Assembly (NCBI GenBank): GCA_903887655.1
Contig: CAISQQ010000229.1
Location: 1 to 24,974 of the forward strand
DNA: 24,974 nt
Source of the DNA: an uncultured Burkholderiales bacterium
GTDB taxonomy: Bacteria > Pseudomonadota > Gammaproteobacteria > Burkholderiales > Burkholderiaceae_C
Reading direction: 5' to 3'
Position 1 is the stretch's first letter. Every line of letters begins with the position of its first letter. This document shows positions 1-7,300 of this stretch, piece by piece. The position numbers and the translations under genes were made by a program. A model generated the notes under the pieces. That model saw nothing but the letters and a program-made list of their open reading frames with translations, was not told the DNA's origin and did no database searches.

Positions 1-86
1 ATCTCATCCAAGGAACACAATTCTTTGGAATGATTGCTGCCTTTGCTCACCTTTTGGCTTATATCTATTCGCCATGGCTTAAATAA
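1..86 (+). CDS. pucB: LH2 antenna beta subunit (PucB), 3' end only
   Basis: The window opens inside a reading frame whose last 27 residues run through the transmembrane helix of a light-harvesting beta polypeptide and stop with TAA at 84-86. The AFAHLLAYIYSPWL stretch holds the conserved His that ligates the B850-type bacteriochlorophyll and the Pro-Trp near the periplasmic end of LH2 beta chains. The N-terminal cytoplasmic part and start lie outside the window. It is followed after 17 bases by an LH2-type alpha gene, the usual pucBA order, which favours LH2 over LH1 (pufBA). The product pairs with PucA in the inner-membrane peripheral antenna ring. The family call is firm; the exact spectral type cannot be judged from this fragment. 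Confidence 0.85.
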   Translation, partial: LIQGTQFFGMIAAFAHLLAYIYSPWLK

Positions 87-103
87 AAAGAAAGGTAACG
101 CAA

Positions 104-289
104 ATGATTTACGGAAAAATGTGGTTGGTGGTCAAGCCCTCCGTGGGCGTGCCACTTATTATTGCTGCCGTGGCTGTTGCATCGTTTTCGGTGCACTTGG
201 CCATTTTGAGCAACACAACTTGGGTCAAAGCTTTCCTCAATGGAAACGCTGACAAAGTTGCTGTTTCAGCGCCCGCAGCAGCCAAATAG
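104..289 (+). CDS. pucA: LH2 antenna alpha subunit (PucA), B800-820-like aromatic motif
   Basis: A 61-residue single-helix antenna polypeptide. It aligns without gaps, from memory, to the Rhodoblastus acidophilus LH2 alpha chain: Met1 (B800 ligand in that family), Gly4-Lys5, Pro12, Pro17, the bacteriochlorophyll-binding His31 in VHLAILS, and Trp40. Residues 44 and 45, which hydrogen-bond the B850 acetyl groups when they are Tyr-Trp or Tyr-Tyr, are Phe-Leu here, the combination found in blue-shifted LH3 (B800-820) complexes. The C-terminal tail after residue 45 is polar then Ala-rich (APAAAK). An AAGAAAGG ribosome site lies 9-16 bases upstream of the ATG. It is co-transcribed with pucB and followed by a strong hairpin. 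An overlapping frame starting at 34 is a shadow. Confidence 0.92.
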   Translation: MIYGKMWLVVKPSVGVPLIIAAVAVASFSVHLAILSNTTWVKAFLNGNADKVAVSAPAAAK

Positions 290-300
290 CTGCTGGTGAT

Positions 301-332
301 GCACATGGCTCTAGCGAGCTGGAGCCATGTGC
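301..332 (+). terminator. Intercistronic hairpin between pucA and pucC
   Basis: Perfect 11-base inverted repeat, GCACATGGCTC at 301-311 and its complement at 322-332. The stem extends inward through a T-G pair and three more pairs to a CGAG tetraloop, and is followed directly by TTTTATTT. It begins 11 bases after the pucA stop. Similar structures downstream of antenna genes in purple bacteria protect the abundant antenna mRNA from 3' decay or terminate most transcripts before pucC. Which of the two applies here cannot be told from sequence. Confidence 0.8.
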
Positions 333-408
333 TTTTATTTCGAATCCATGACTTGGGTTTGAATCACACTGCACGCCAAATTGAATCGCATCCAAATTGC
401 CGTCAAGC

Positions 409-1791
409 ATGACCAATAGTTCTTTTAGCCAGAAATTGATCTTTTCATGGCTTCAGCGTGGGACGAAGTACTTACCCTTCTCCGACGCGGCTTCAGTTGA
501 CTTGCCCCTCTCGAGGCTTCTCAGACTCTCCCTATTTCAAGTTTCGGTTGGCATGGCTTTGGCGCTGCTGATCGGTACCCTCAACCGCGTGATGATTGTT
601 GAGCTTCATGTTCCTGCATCATGGGTCTCCGTCATGGTGGCCATGCCCATCGTGGTTGCGCCCTTTAGGGCGCTCATTGGATACAGCTCCGACACACACC
701 ACTCAGAGCTCGGATGGAAACGAGTTCCCTTCATTTGGAGAGGAACCATGGTGCAGTTTGGCGGCTTGGCATTGATGCCCTTTGCCCTATTGGTTTTATC
801 CGGACAGGGACATTCAGCAGAGGCCCCGATCTGGATTGGTCACTTGGGTGCTGGAGTTGCTTTCTTGCTCGTGGGTGCAGGACTGCACACCACCCAGACT
901 GCTGGATTGGCCTTGGCCACTGATTTGGCGCCAGAGGATTCCAGGCCCAAGGTGGTGGGACTCATGTATGTGATGCTGCTCGTGGGCATGATGTTGAGCG
1001 CCGTGGGGTTTGGTGCATTTTTGAGTGACTTTAGCCCCGGGCGCCTCATCCAAGTGATCCAAGCCGCAGCCATCCTCACGCTCGTTTTGAACGTCATCGC
1101 ACTTTGGAAGCAAGAAAGCCGAGTCCGTATACCGATGGACCAACGCCCCAAGAATGCAACCTTTCAAGAGTCATGGGCGCGTTTTTGTCATGGTGGACAA
1201 GCCATTCGCCGCTTGATCGCTGTGGGCATGGGAACCATGGCGTTCAGCATGGAGGACATTTTGCTCGAACCCTATGGTGGAGAAATTCTTCACTTGAGTG
1301 TCGGGGCCACCACCGCTCTCACGGCCACATTGGCTCTTGGAGGGTTGCTTGGATTTGCCTTGGCCTCCAATGTTCTTGGCAAAGGATTTGACCCTTTTAA
1401 AATGGCGAGTATTGGGGCATTTTGTGGTATCCCCGCATTTTTAGCAGTCATTTTGTCAGCATCCGTGGGCTCCGCCATGATGTTCGCCATCGGCATTTGC
1501 GCCATTGGATTTGGAGGGGGACTTTTTGGACACGGCACACTCACAGCCACCATGAATCTGGCGCCGCGCGGACAAAGCGGCTTGGCCTTGGGCGCTTGGG
1601 GAGCCGTGCAAGCCACCGCTGCGGGGGTGGCCATCGCTGCTGGAGGGGTGATTCGAGATTTGATTGATGCCCTTTATCAAGCACCTTTGGGCTACGACGC
1701 AGTCTACGCGCTTGAGATCGTGATGCTGGTTGTCACCATGCTCACCATGATGCCATTGATCAAAAAATTACCACAGGCGGTGCGAGCTTAG
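409..1791 (+). CDS. pucC: PucC, LH2 assembly factor (BCH/PUC family of the major facilitator superfamily)
   Basis: A polytopic inner-membrane protein of 460 residues with about twelve hydrophobic segments. The first 60 residues contain the signature of the PucC/LhaA family: LPFSDAAS, LPLSRLLRLSLFQVSVGMAL, and LIGTLNRVMIVEL at the first helix. APFRALIGYSSDTHHSELGWKRVPFIW follows in the first cytoplasmic loop. Family members are needed for assembly of LH2 (PucC) or LH1 (LhaA) and may carry or hand over bacteriochlorophyll. The position directly after pucBA argues for PucC, since a separate lhaA starts at 24913. I chose ATG 409 over TTG 397; neither has a clear Shine-Dalgarno site, so translation may depend on weak initiation. 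Hairpin 301-332 separates it from pucA, which would keep it at low level relative to the antenna genes. Confidence 0.9.
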   Translation: MTNSSFSQKLIFSWLQRGTKYLPFSDAASVDLPLSRLLRLSLFQVSVGMALALLIGTLNRVMIVELHVPASWVSVMVAMPIVVAPFRALIGYSSDTHHSELGWKRVPFIWRGTMVQFGGLALMPFALLVLSGQGHSAEAPIWIGHLGAGVAFLLVGAGLHTTQTAGLALATDLAPEDSRPKVVGLMYVMLLVGMMLSAVGFGAFLSDFSPGRLIQVIQAAAILTLVLNVIALWKQESRVRIPMDQRPKNATFQESWARFCHGGQAIRRLIAVGMGTMAFSMEDILLEPYGGEILHLSVGATTALTATLALGGLLGFALASNVLGKGFDPFKMASIGAFCGIPAFLAVILSASVGSAMMFAIGICAIGFGGGLFGHGTLTATMNLAPRGQSGLALGAWGAVQATAAGVAIAAGGVIRDLIDALYQAPLGYDAVYALEIVMLVVTMLTMMPLIKKLPQAVRA

Positions 1792-1848
1792 GATTTTTTT
1801 AAAAGATTTTGCGATAATTCACGTTGTCACTTTAACCAAGGAAATGAA

Positions 1849-1962
1849 ATGCACACAACTACATTGCTCTTTATCATCTGGGTCGTGGGATGCTTGTTTT
1901 GGATTGCCAATCAATTTCACGCCAGCAATTTGCGCCGGGACTATCCAGGACAGATCAAGTAA
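1849..1962 (+). CDS. 37-residue single-helix membrane peptide, function unknown
   Basis: A short frame 57 bases after pucC, beginning MHTTTLLFIIWVVG and ending RRDYPGQIK. Residues 5-21 form one hydrophobic helix with Trp11 and Trp18. A hydrophilic, net-positive tail with two adjacent arginines follows, suggesting an N-out/C-in orientation by the positive-inside rule. An AAGGA ribosome site sits 6-10 bases before the ATG, which supports real translation. An overlapping frame from ATG 1844 lacks a membrane helix and is less plausible. I do not recognise the peptide. It lacks the His ligand of antenna polypeptides and does not resemble PucD, PucE or PufX as I remember them. Its place after pucC suggests a small antenna- or assembly-associated subunit, but that is inference. 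Confidence 0.55.
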   Translation: MHTTTLLFIIWVVGCLFWIANQFHASNLRRDYPGQIK

Positions 1963-2023
1963 ACGCAACCCAGGTAAACTTTGGGTCCTATCCCTTGCCT
2001 GGATGGGATCGAGGGTGGTGGGT

Positions 2024-2308
2024 TCAAGGCTTGTTGAGACTCTTTCTCCAATTCAACTCAATCTCCTGAGTTGACATGCCGTTCACTTGCTCAGGCGTGA
2101 ATTGGCCCGTCAACAAGAGATGCTGTTTGTAGCCGTTGAGTTGTTTGTCCTCCAAGTAGTGGTACACCGGAATGAGCCCCAAGATGGGTATGACAAACAA
2201 GGCCATACCATATGGGTACAGGGGCAAGCCGATGAAGACACACAACTTGTAAAGCATGAAAAGAACTGCCACAAAGGCCACAGCCAATAACAAATTTTTC
2301 TTGAACAT
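2024..2308 (-). CDS. Small two-helix membrane protein, function unknown
   Basis: A 94-residue frame starting MFKKNLLLAVAF. There are two hydrophobic segments, roughly residues 5-26 and 32-50, the first flanked by Lys3-Lys4. A hydrophilic C-terminal half follows, containing YLEDKQLNGYKQHLLLTGQFTPEQ. Upstream on the minus strand an AAGG lies about ten bases from the ATG. It converges on the 37-residue peptide gene and diverges from the 42-residue peptide gene at 2385, with 76 bases between the two starts. I recognise no family. The predicted topology places the C-terminal half on the same side as the N-terminus, probably the cytoplasm. The reading frame looks intact, and its composition is typical of a short inner-membrane protein. 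Confidence 0.6.
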   Translation of the reverse strand: MFKKNLLLAVAFVAVLFMLYKLCVFIGLPLYPYGMALFVIPILGLIPVYHYLEDKQLNGYKQHLLLTGQFTPEQVNGMSTQEIELNWRKSLNKP

Positions 2309-2384
2309 GTCGTCATTCGCCTTCTAAAAAACCGATTCCACTCCACTTTTCTTTATCTGTTCACGCCACATCAAAGGACTCCCT

Positions 2385-2513
2385 ATGAACACACTCATGA
2401 CCCTGGATAAAGTTAGAAAATTCGTTGACAACAAAGCACTTCTCTTTGTCAGCGCTCTCTTTGTGGCCTTTTGCGGTTTTTTCACAATCGCTTATTTAAT
2501 CAGCACGATCTGA
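2385..2513 (+). CDS. 42-residue single-helix membrane peptide, function unknown
   Basis: A short frame beginning MNTLMTLDKVRKFVDNK, with one hydrophobic helix at about residues 19-39 (LLFVSALFVAFCGFF) and a stop three residues after it. The amphipathic, Lys/Arg-containing N-terminus should stay in the cytoplasm. AAAGGA lies six bases before the ATG, one of the best ribosome sites in the window, which is the main reason for calling it. It is divergent from the two-helix protein at 2024-2308 and convergent with tspO, 35 bases away. No antenna-type His is present, and I do not recognise it as PufX or any other named small photosynthetic peptide. Confidence 0.6.
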   Translation: MNTLMTLDKVRKFVDNKALLFVSALFVAFCGFFTIAYLISTI

Positions 2514-2548
2514 GCGCCTGGACACCTCAGGACTGGTCGTCGACTGGA

Positions 2549-3028
2549 TCAAAAACCATTGAGGACCACCGTTTGCCAATTCAAGGCGGCTGCAATGCAA
2601 ACCCAGATCAAATAAGGCACCACCAATAGGGATGCCGACCTGGAGTCTTTCCATTGAAAATAGATCAAAGCCACAATGGACAAGCCCAGCAGTCCGCACT
2701 CCCAAAGTGACCAATCTGGTCGATGCAACTGGAAGTAAAGGATGCTCCAAGCCAGGTTGAGCACCCCGTTGATCAAATAAAGACACAGATACAAGTATTT
2801 GCGGGTTTGAAGCTGTGCCGAGTTCCAAGATAACCAGCCTGCCGCTGCGCACAACGAGAAAATCAAGCTCCAGATCAAACCAAAGGCTGCGTCCGGCGGC
2901 TTCCAGCTCGGTTGATTTAAATTGAAGTACCACGTGTCCAAATTGGTGACCAAGGCTCCTGCCGTCGCGAAACCGACGCTCAAAAGGCACGCCATGATCA
3001 AGGACTGCCAGCGCTTTAGAAATTTCAT
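2549..3028 (-). CDS. tspO: TspO/MBR family tryptophan-rich sensory protein
   Basis: A 159-residue protein with five hydrophobic segments and the TspO pattern: W33-Y34-F35-N36 followed by LNQPSWKPPDAAFGLIW in the first loop, many tryptophans, and WSLWECG in the fourth loop. TspO (CrtK) is an outer- or inner-membrane tetrapyrrole-binding protein. In Rhodobacter it adjusts expression of photosynthesis genes with oxygen, apparently by affecting export or turnover of porphyrin intermediates. The start at 3028 has an AAAGAG ribosome-site-like stretch upstream. It follows the alpha/beta hydrolase gene on the same strand by 58 bases, so the two may be co-transcribed. Location inside the photosynthesis cluster agrees with a role in tetrapyrrole sensing or trafficking. 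Confidence 0.9.
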   Translation of the reverse strand: MKFLKRWQSLIMACLLSVGFATAGALVTNLDTWYFNLNQPSWKPPDAAFGLIWSLIFSLCAAAGWLSWNSAQLQTRKYLYLCLYLINGVLNLAWSILYFQLHRPDWSLWECGLLGLSIVALIYFQWKDSRSASLLVVPYLIWVCIAAALNWQTVVLNGF

Positions 3029-3088
3029 GATGGCTCTTTGGTGTTGGGAAAGGGTGAAGTGATCTCTAGTGTGCTTGGAGGTGGAGAC

Positions 3089-4030
3089 TCAAGGGCGCTG
3101 TGAATGAATGAATTCTAAAACACAGGCCAATCCCAACTGCGGATTTTCTTCCTGCAGCAAATGGCTCGCTCGGGGCAAGATGACCGTTTGCGAATGCAGC
3201 AAGGCTTTTTGGTAATCCAAACTGTTGCTGCTGGGGATCATTTGGTCGTTTTCACCCCAGAGCAATAAGGTCGGTGCGGTGATGCGTTTGAGCCGTTCGA
3301 CAGGATCGGAGATCACGGTCTGGCGCATGCGGTCCAAAATGGCACGCCTGACCGTGGGCGCCCGGAGCATATCGTTGTAACGATCGAGCAAGCCACTGGT
3401 GATCAACTCGGCGTTGTAAAAAGCAGGCTCCAAACTTTTCTTGACCAAGTATTTGGGCAAAATGAATTGAATCAAATCGGCAAGTCGACCAAAGTCATAG
3501 GGTTTTTCGCCCAACTTTTGACCCGGCACGGGAAAACCGTCTGGCGCCAACAGCACCAAACGACGAACCCGTTCGGGGTAGGTGCTGGCAAAATTCCACG
3601 CGATTCGCCCCCCCATGGAATGGCCCAGCACAATGCAATCAGACACACCCAAGGCGTTCAAAAAATCCGTCAATCGCAAGACATCGGCCGCATCGCTGTA
3701 ATTTTGATCGGGGCTCTCGCCCGTCAGACCAAATCCCGCCAAATCGAGCCGGATCACTCGGTGATCGCGCTCCAACGCGGCAGACCAATGGTCCCAAGTG
3801 TGCAGGCTCGAGCCAAAGCCGTGCAGCATCACGATGACGGGTGCGCTCCTCGGGCCGGTATCGCGGTAGTGAACCCGCAAATCCTTGACCTGCAGGAACT
3901 GACTGGGCGCTTGCGCATAGGCCAATTCCAAGTCATGGCGGTTGAGGTCAGGGGCAAAAAAGATCATAAAAACCAAACCCAGAAAAATCAAGAAACACCA
4001 CCCCAACGCTTTGAACAATCGACTGATCAT
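3089..4030 (-). CDS. Membrane-anchored alpha/beta hydrolase
   Basis: A 313-residue protein. Residues 9-26 form a hydrophobic N-terminal anchor, so the enzyme is probably tethered facing the periplasm or cytoplasmic membrane surface. An alpha/beta-hydrolase fold follows: oxyanion motif HGFG at 70-73, nucleophile elbow GHSMGG with Ser138, acid candidate Asp262 in WGEND, and His290 in RASHLL. The catalytic triad is thus complete. A frame extending to 4213 adds an Arg-rich leader without membrane character; I chose the ATG at 4030, which directly precedes the anchor. BchO, the alpha/beta hydrolase often found next to bchID, is the obvious relative in this context. The anchor is not something I associate with BchO, so I give no symbol. 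It is divergent from bchH and upstream of tspO. Confidence 0.8.
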   Translation of the reverse strand: MISRLFKALGWCFLIFLGLVFMIFFAPDLNRHDLELAYAQAPSQFLQVKDLRVHYRDTGPRSAPVIVMLHGFGSSLHTWDHWSAALERDHRVIRLDLAGFGLTGESPDQNYSDAADVLRLTDFLNALGVSDCIVLGHSMGGRIAWNFASTYPERVRRLVLLAPDGFPVPGQKLGEKPYDFGRLADLIQFILPKYLVKKSLEPAFYNAELITSGLLDRYNDMLRAPTVRRAILDRMRQTVISDPVERLKRITAPTLLLWGENDQMIPSSNSLDYQKALLHSQTVILPRASHLLQEENPQLGLACVLEFIHSQRP

Positions 4031-4256
4031 CGTTGTAAATCCATTCAAGCTCGCAGTCGTTGTCAACGGGCGCCCTGCCCGCTCAACGCCGCTGTGAACT
4101 CGTCCAACCCACCGACATGCCCATCCCCTTGAAGTCGAGGGTACTCGGGCCGCTACAAATCTTATCTGACAGAGGGAAAAACCACGGTCTAGAGCGCTTA
4201 AAAAAAGAGACAAAAAACAAGACGACCTAGGGTTTTCCCTGTAAATAAATTGAAGC

Positions 4257-4274
4257 TGACATATTCTAATGTCA
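4257..4274. promoter_or_regulatory. PpsR/CrtJ-like palindrome upstream of bchH (distal)
   Basis: Perfect inverted repeat TGACAT-N6-ATGTCA. It matches the symmetrical core of PpsR sites, though not the strict outer TGT-N12-ACA spacing. It overlaps by five bases the exact site at 4270-4287. The whole 298-base gap between the hydrolase start and bchH holds no other gene; bases 4031-4256 show nothing I can name. Confidence 0.5.
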
Positions 4275-4287
4275 ACATATGTTTACA
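4270..4287. promoter_or_regulatory. PpsR/CrtJ binding site, exact TGT-N12-ACA, upstream of bchH
   Basis: TGT at 4270 and ACA at 4285 with exactly twelve bases between them, the consensus of the aerobic repressor PpsR (CrtJ), which is encoded at 16539-17960. The right arm overlaps TTTACA (4282-4287), a possible -35 element; TCTTAA 17 bases later is a weak -10 candidate. The site lies 42 bases before the chosen bchH start, where binding would block transcription of bchH and perhaps bchID. Confidence 0.7.
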
Positions 4288-4328
4288 GTTTGTGTCCATT
4301 CTATTCTTAAAACAAACCGGCTTTGCAC

Positions 4329-7300
4329 ATGAATCATCAAGAATCACTGCAGTTGAATTCCCCTGCACTGCGAGTCCTCCTAGTGACCATGGACACGCAT
4401 TTGAACAGTGCGGTGAAACGAAGCATCGAGGCTTTGAAGAAAATTGCGCCGTCCATCAGTTTGAAGATTTACTCGGCCACAGAATACACCAAAGACCCCC
4501 GGGTCTTGGACAAACTCAAACTCGATATTCACCAATCCGATATTATCTTTGTGGGCATGCTGTTCATTGAGGACCAGTATTTGCCCATCATCGACGATCT
4601 CAAAAAAAGGCGCGAACAATGCGATGCAATGGTGTGTGCCATCTCTGCGGCAGAGGTGGTGAAACTCACCAAAATCGGCAAATTCGACATGGGCAAACCT
4701 GCCTCTGGGCCGATGGCCTTAATCAAAAAGCTCAAAGGCGACACCAGCAAAAAAGACGGCAGCTCAGGTGAGCGTCAAATGAAGATGCTCAAGCGCGTGC
4801 CCAAGCTCCTGCGCTTCATACCGGGTACCGCTCAAGATTTGAGGGCTTACTTTTTATGCTTACAGTACTGGCTTGGCGGGTCTGAAGAAAACATGCTCAA
4901 CATGGTGCTTTACTTGGCGTCGCGCTACGGCACAGGCTCGAGTGAGAAAAACCGCACATTCTTTTCCAAACTCACCTTCGAGCCGCCACTGGAATACCCC
5001 GATGTGGGCATCTACCACCCCAGGATGAAGCCACGTTTGGGCAACAAATTGAGCGCCTTACCCCGTGTGGTGAGCAAAGACAACAGCAAAGGCCGTGTGG
5101 GCGTGCTCATGCTGCGCTCCTACTTGCTGGCCAACAACACGGAGCACTACGACGCTGTCATTGCAGCGCTTGAGGTTCAAGGTCTACAGGTCATTCCCGC
5201 ATTTGCAGCGGGACTCGACGCAAGACCGGCCATCAACGAATACTTCATCCAAGACGGTCGGGTCATGGTCGATGCGGTGATCTCGCTCACTGGCTTTTCG
5301 TTGGTGGGCGGGCCCGCCTACAACGATGCCAATGCGGCTGAGGAAATTTTAGCAACCCTGGATGTGCCTTATATTGCAGCCCACCCTGTTGAATTCCAAA
5401 CACTCGACCAATGGGGGGATTCTCAACGCGGACTCTTGCCCGTGGAGTCCACCATCATGATCGCCATCCCTGAGCTCGATGGGGCGGTCGTGCCCATGGT
5501 GTTTGGGGGACGACCCGGCGCGCAAGGGGTGACTTGCAAAGGCTGTTATAAAGAATGCACGTTCACCAAAAATCAGGTGGAACAAGACATGTTCACCTGC
5601 ACCGAGAGAACGGCCATGCTCTCACAACGGGTGGCCAAACTCGTGGAGTTAAGACGCACCCGGCGCGAAGACAAAAAAGTGACGGTGGTGCTCTTTAATT
5701 TTCCGCCCAATGCGGGCAACATTGGCACAGCCGCCTACTTGGCTGTGTTTGAGTCGGTCTACCAAGTCTTACTCAAACTCAAAGCCGAGGGCTACCACAT
5801 TGACATGCCCAGCGATGTAGGACAACTGCAGCAAGACATCTTGGAGGGCAACGCCAAAAAATACGGCGCCGACGCCAATGTCCACACCCTCATCCCCACG
5901 CAAGATCACGTGCGTCGTGAAAAACACCTCAAAGAAATTGAGGCCCAATGGGGCGTCGCGCCCGGCAAACAACTCAACAACGGCTCACACCTATTTGTGC
6001 TGGGCAAACAATACGGCAATGTGTTGATTGCCATCCAACCCTCGTTTGGCTACGAGGGTGACCCGATGCGGCTCCTCTTTGAAAAAGGCTTCGCGCCCAC
6101 CCATGCATTTTCAGCCTTCTATCGCTATTTGCGGGAAGACTTCAAAAGCAATGCCGTGCTGCACTTTGGCACTCACGGTGCACTCGAGTTCATGCCCGGC
6201 AAACAAAACGGTCTGACTGCCCAGTGCTGGCCCGATCGGTTGATCTCAGACATGCCCAACTTTTACCTCTACGCGGCCAACAACCCCTCAGAAGGCGCCA
6301 TTGCCAAGCGCCGCTCAGGTGCGACCTTGATCAGCTACCTCACGCCACCCATGACCGAGTCAGGCCTTTACACCGGACTGCTGGATTTGAAGGAGGGGCT
6401 GGAGCGCTACCGAAGCCTTGAGGTCGATCAACTCCAAGAGAGAAAAGACCTCGCCCTGATGGTCCAAGCCCAAGCCGCCGAATTGGACTTGCTGCCCGCC
6501 AAACCGCTGTGGCTCGATGAGGGTGAGTGCCTGAGCGCCCAAAGCCTGGAAGGGGCCGATGAAGAAATTCAAAAACTCATGCGCAAGATTTTGGAGCTTG
6601 AGTACTCGCTCATTCCCAACGGCTTGCACGTCTTGGGCCAGGTCTCCACGGCTCAAGAGAAACTTGAATTCTTAAAAATCATGGCCGAAGCGAGTTTCGA
6701 GCGCGATCTGCCCATGGCATCCATCCAAGCCATCTCTGACCATTCAAATGCAGACCGGGTCTTGAAACTCGCCCAATTGCCCCTCGATGAGATGCACCGC
6801 AGCAAGATTGAAAAACTCTTGAGTTCAAGTAAATTGCTCAATGAAAACGCCGAACTCAACGGCATCTTGAGAGCGCTTGATGCCAAGTACATCCGCCCAG
6901 CCCCCGGGGGCGACATCATTCACAAGCCCGAAATTCTCCCCACAGGCAGAAACCTCCACGGCTTCGATCCGTTTCGAATTCCCAGTGCCTATGCGGTCAA
7001 GGACGGGGGTATTCAAGCGGAGAAACTGCTCAAGCGCTACTGTGAAGACGGACTGCCACTGCCGGAGTCCATCGCCATGGTGCTGTGGGGCAGTGACAAT
7101 TTAAAAACCGAAGGCGCCCAAATTGCCCAGGTCCTCAGACTCTATGGCGCCAAGCCGAGATTTGACAGTTTTGGCCGTTTGGTCGGCGCGAGTCTGATGA
7201 CGCTAGAAGAACTCGCACGCCCCAGAATTGATGTGGTGATCTCCTTGTCGGGGATTTTCCGTGACCTCATGCCTTTGCAAATCAAACTCGTGGCCGAAGC

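Noticed and set aside
1794..1800. T7 run just after pucC as an intrinsic terminator
   Set aside because: No stable stem precedes it; the sequence before is the end of the pucC coding region without a convincing inverted repeat.
1963..2023. Short inverted repeats (ACCCA…TGGGT, ATCCC…GGGAT) between the convergent small genes
   Set aside because: Stems of five pairs with large loops and no T-run; too weak to call a terminator.
3467..4132. 221-residue plus-strand frame opposite the alpha/beta hydrolase
   Set aside because: Antisense shadow of a gene with a complete catalytic triad; no hydrophobic pattern or recognisable domain of its own.
4031..4328. FnrL-type site (TTGAT-N4-ATCAA) upstream of bchH
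   Set aside because: Looked for and not found in this gap or in the ppaA–bchF and bchG–bciB gaps.
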